Shown here: positions 62,252 through 64,000 of the stretch, one piece after another
How the letters are laid out: each line of letters begins with the position of its first letter
Numbering within the stretch: position 1 is the stretch's first letter
Assembly (NCBI GenBank): GCA_003427395.1
Contig: BFEA01000010.1
Coordinates: forward strand, 3,860,756-3,924,755
Source: Chara braunii
Lineage: Eukaryota; Streptophyta; Charophyceae; Charales; Characeae
Direction: 5' to 3'
DNA: 64,000 nt
Notes under the pieces: model-generated
What the model was told of the DNA's origin: nothing
Seen by the model: only the letters and a program-made list of their open reading frames with translations
Database searches by the model: none
Program-made: the position numbers and the translations under genes

Positions 62252-62265
62252 TTTGGTATAGGAGC
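62252..62265 (+). promoter_or_regulatory. Primer-binding site of B5
   Basis: TTTGGTATAGGAGC lies just after the LTR end, with two differences from the Met-type site. Confidence 0.65.
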
Positions 62266-63632
62266 ATGTTCTAACTACACTTTACTGGTTCTTCGCAATA
62301 GTTGTTCGGTGCTTCGTATGAGGTGTGGGGCAATCATAAGGCTTGGGCGTTGGACGATCGACAGCCCCGGTTCGTGTGAGCTCGTCGGGAAGGCTATGTG
62401 GTGACATAAGGGGTGTGTGCTGGATGATGAGAGCTCGCTGATGTGGCATTTAAGCCGAGGTGGAACTACATTTCGTTGTGGGTTGTGCCAAGGCAATCAT
62501 AACTGCACGTGAGGTTGCCAGTGAGAAATATGTGGTTGGGGGAAGCATTATGAGCCTAATATGAGGTACGCTGCGATCTTCCTTATCTACCCTCTTCATT
62601 ACTTATGACCGTGAGGAAGTGAGTTATGTCCTGAGAGTCCTCTCAATGTGAGGCGTCGTGAGCGCTCAACCTTGAGAGTCAGCATTCTTCCTGGGCAGCA
62701 AGCTGGTGGGAGACGAGCGAAGCCTCTAAAGGGCACTGTTCGAAGCACTCGGGTCACATTCATCATGACAAACCGTCGGACTAGTACGAGCATGCTTTGC
62801 AGCAAGTCCTTGGTTTTGCTGCTGCGCAACAAAGGTCATGCTGGCATATCAACCCTTTGACAGACGGTCACCAGACCGTCTATAAATATTTTTGGCGGGT
62901 TCCGGACTTGAACCCTGGTTGTGATCCTCATCTTGTTCACGACGTTAAATAATTCTTCAGGACCTTGGGGGTTGTCCTTAAACTATTTGTTGATCAACCA
63001 TATCAAACCGGAAGTAAGGCTCGTTGCATGCGAGCGTAAGGGGTTGTCCTTAAACTGCCTCTTGATCAGCCAGACCAAACTGGAAGTAAGGCTCGTTCCA
63101 TGCGAGGGTAAACAAAGTGCAGGGGCTGGCATGCTTAGCACAGACATGGGGTACACGGGTGGGCCGGATTGAACACCTTAAGACACATCGCTCAACCAGA
63201 TGCTAAGGGCGTCGACACAAGGTGACTACTCAAGAGGTATACAGGGAGAGGGGGGATTCCGGTAACTGTTCGCTGAGATACCAATTATATAAACTGCCAT
63301 CCAACATACATCTCCACTAGTGAACTACTTTCATTTTTGATTATTTAGTTGTACGGACTTGGTAACAATTGACAGACAGTTGCAGATAGGTCAGACAAGT
63401 CCTTTCTGCATTGCATTCTGTTCTAGAATAATCTAAAAATAGAAATAGTATGACCTGTAAAAATAGAAATAGTGTCAGTTGTAGCCTGTAGGATCTGACA
63501 CTAGTTGTTGTTGACCAATTGACTACTTATCTCCAGCCTTTCGAAAGAAGTTGAATATCATACTCGGTTGGGTGTCGTGCTGAGGTAGGATTCAATGTGG
63601 ATTCTAGTTTAAACCACACACCACTGTAGCTC
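62266..63632 (+). other. Family B5 leader
   Basis: No gene. Longer than the B4 leader because of a 72-bp tandem duplication (GTTGTCCTTAAACT at 62971 and 63043) and a short AAAATAGAAATAGT duplication near 63433-63470. Confidence 0.7.
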
Positions 63633-64000
63633 ATGAGTGATGCAAGCAGTAGTGAGGAGGTGGAACGAGTAGTGAAACCTCTTAGAGTTACACGTAGAAC
63701 TGCTCTCAGTCGTCCGATCACTTTCCAAAAGTTAGCTCAAGGAGAGAAAAGAAGGTTGCGGAGGGAAGTCAAGGAGAGGGAGGCATATCAGACGTCTAGG
63801 GTAGCAGCATCCAGCTTAGAGGCCGCAATGGCTATCGTCACAGGCTTTGTCCCAGGCCTTTTCGTAAGGGGTTAGTCAAAGTGTTTCTTAGGTTTCCACT
63901 AGTCAGACTGTTGGCTTGCAAGTCAGCTACCAGACTCAACTCACGGCGGAGGATTATGAGATCCTCCAAGTGGAAGCTCTTCATAACGAGTTGCAGCAGC
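63633..64000 (+). pseudogene. gag: Family B5 gag N-terminus, runs off the window
   Basis: MSDASSSEEVERVVKPLRVT, QGEKRRLRREVKEREAYQ; a TAG at about 63873 follows a small deletion relative to B4. Then the TAGLQVS-like and EDYEILQ segments follow in another frame to the end of the window. Confidence 0.85.

Overview
This 64 kb window looks like repeat-rich nuclear DNA of a green plant-lineage eukaryote. I found no cellular gene, rRNA or credible functional tRNA. The Ty3/gypsy elements carry chromodomain-like integrase tails, initiator-Met-type primer sites (TGGTATC-GAGC) and long leaders. Their style reminds me of streptophyte algae such as Chara; that assignment is an inference from memory and needs a database search. 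Nearly everything is transposable-element sequence, mostly broken by stops, frameshifts, deletions and short tandem duplications.

Five families can be separated. B (+ strand) is a gypsy element with TGCG...TTGCA LTRs; parts of five copies are present (B1 to B5). C (- strand, 3031-21125) is a giant gypsy element of about 18.1 kb with LTRs near 2.9 kb. It sits inside the chromodomain codons of B1 and is flanked by a CCGG duplication. A (+ strand, 25169-33965) is the best preserved gypsy element. D (- strand, about 33969-46219) is a gypsy element whose integrase is split by a LINE (+ strand, 35885-41370) with a poly-A tail and a GGCAA target duplication.

Layout: 1-1823 low-complexity DNA and fold-back repeats; 1824-3030 duplicated B LTR ends joined to the 3' part of B1 pol; 3031-21125 element C; 21126-25168 end of B1, an LTR that also serves as the left LTR of B2, then B2 gag, protease and RT; 25169-33965 element A; 33969-46219 element D with the LINE inside; 46219-48112 scrambled D and B leader pieces, including an inverted D gag fragment; 48113-64000 a tandem array of B copies sharing LTRs (B3 - LTR - B4 - LTR - B5, running off the window).

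The most unusual part is in element C. Between its primer-binding side and gag (12965-16587, - strand) lie six consecutive reading frames. Four are related modules of about 230-250 residues and two are related modules of about 120 residues. Module boundaries coincide with tight stop-to-start junctions: an 8-nt overlap, TGA directly followed by ATG, TAG-TAG-ATG, and TGATG. I recognise no known family in them. Extra ORFs upstream of gag are known in large plant Ogre/Tat elements, but a tandem, apparently polycistronic set of paralogous modules is unfamiliar to me and is the main candidate for something undescribed.
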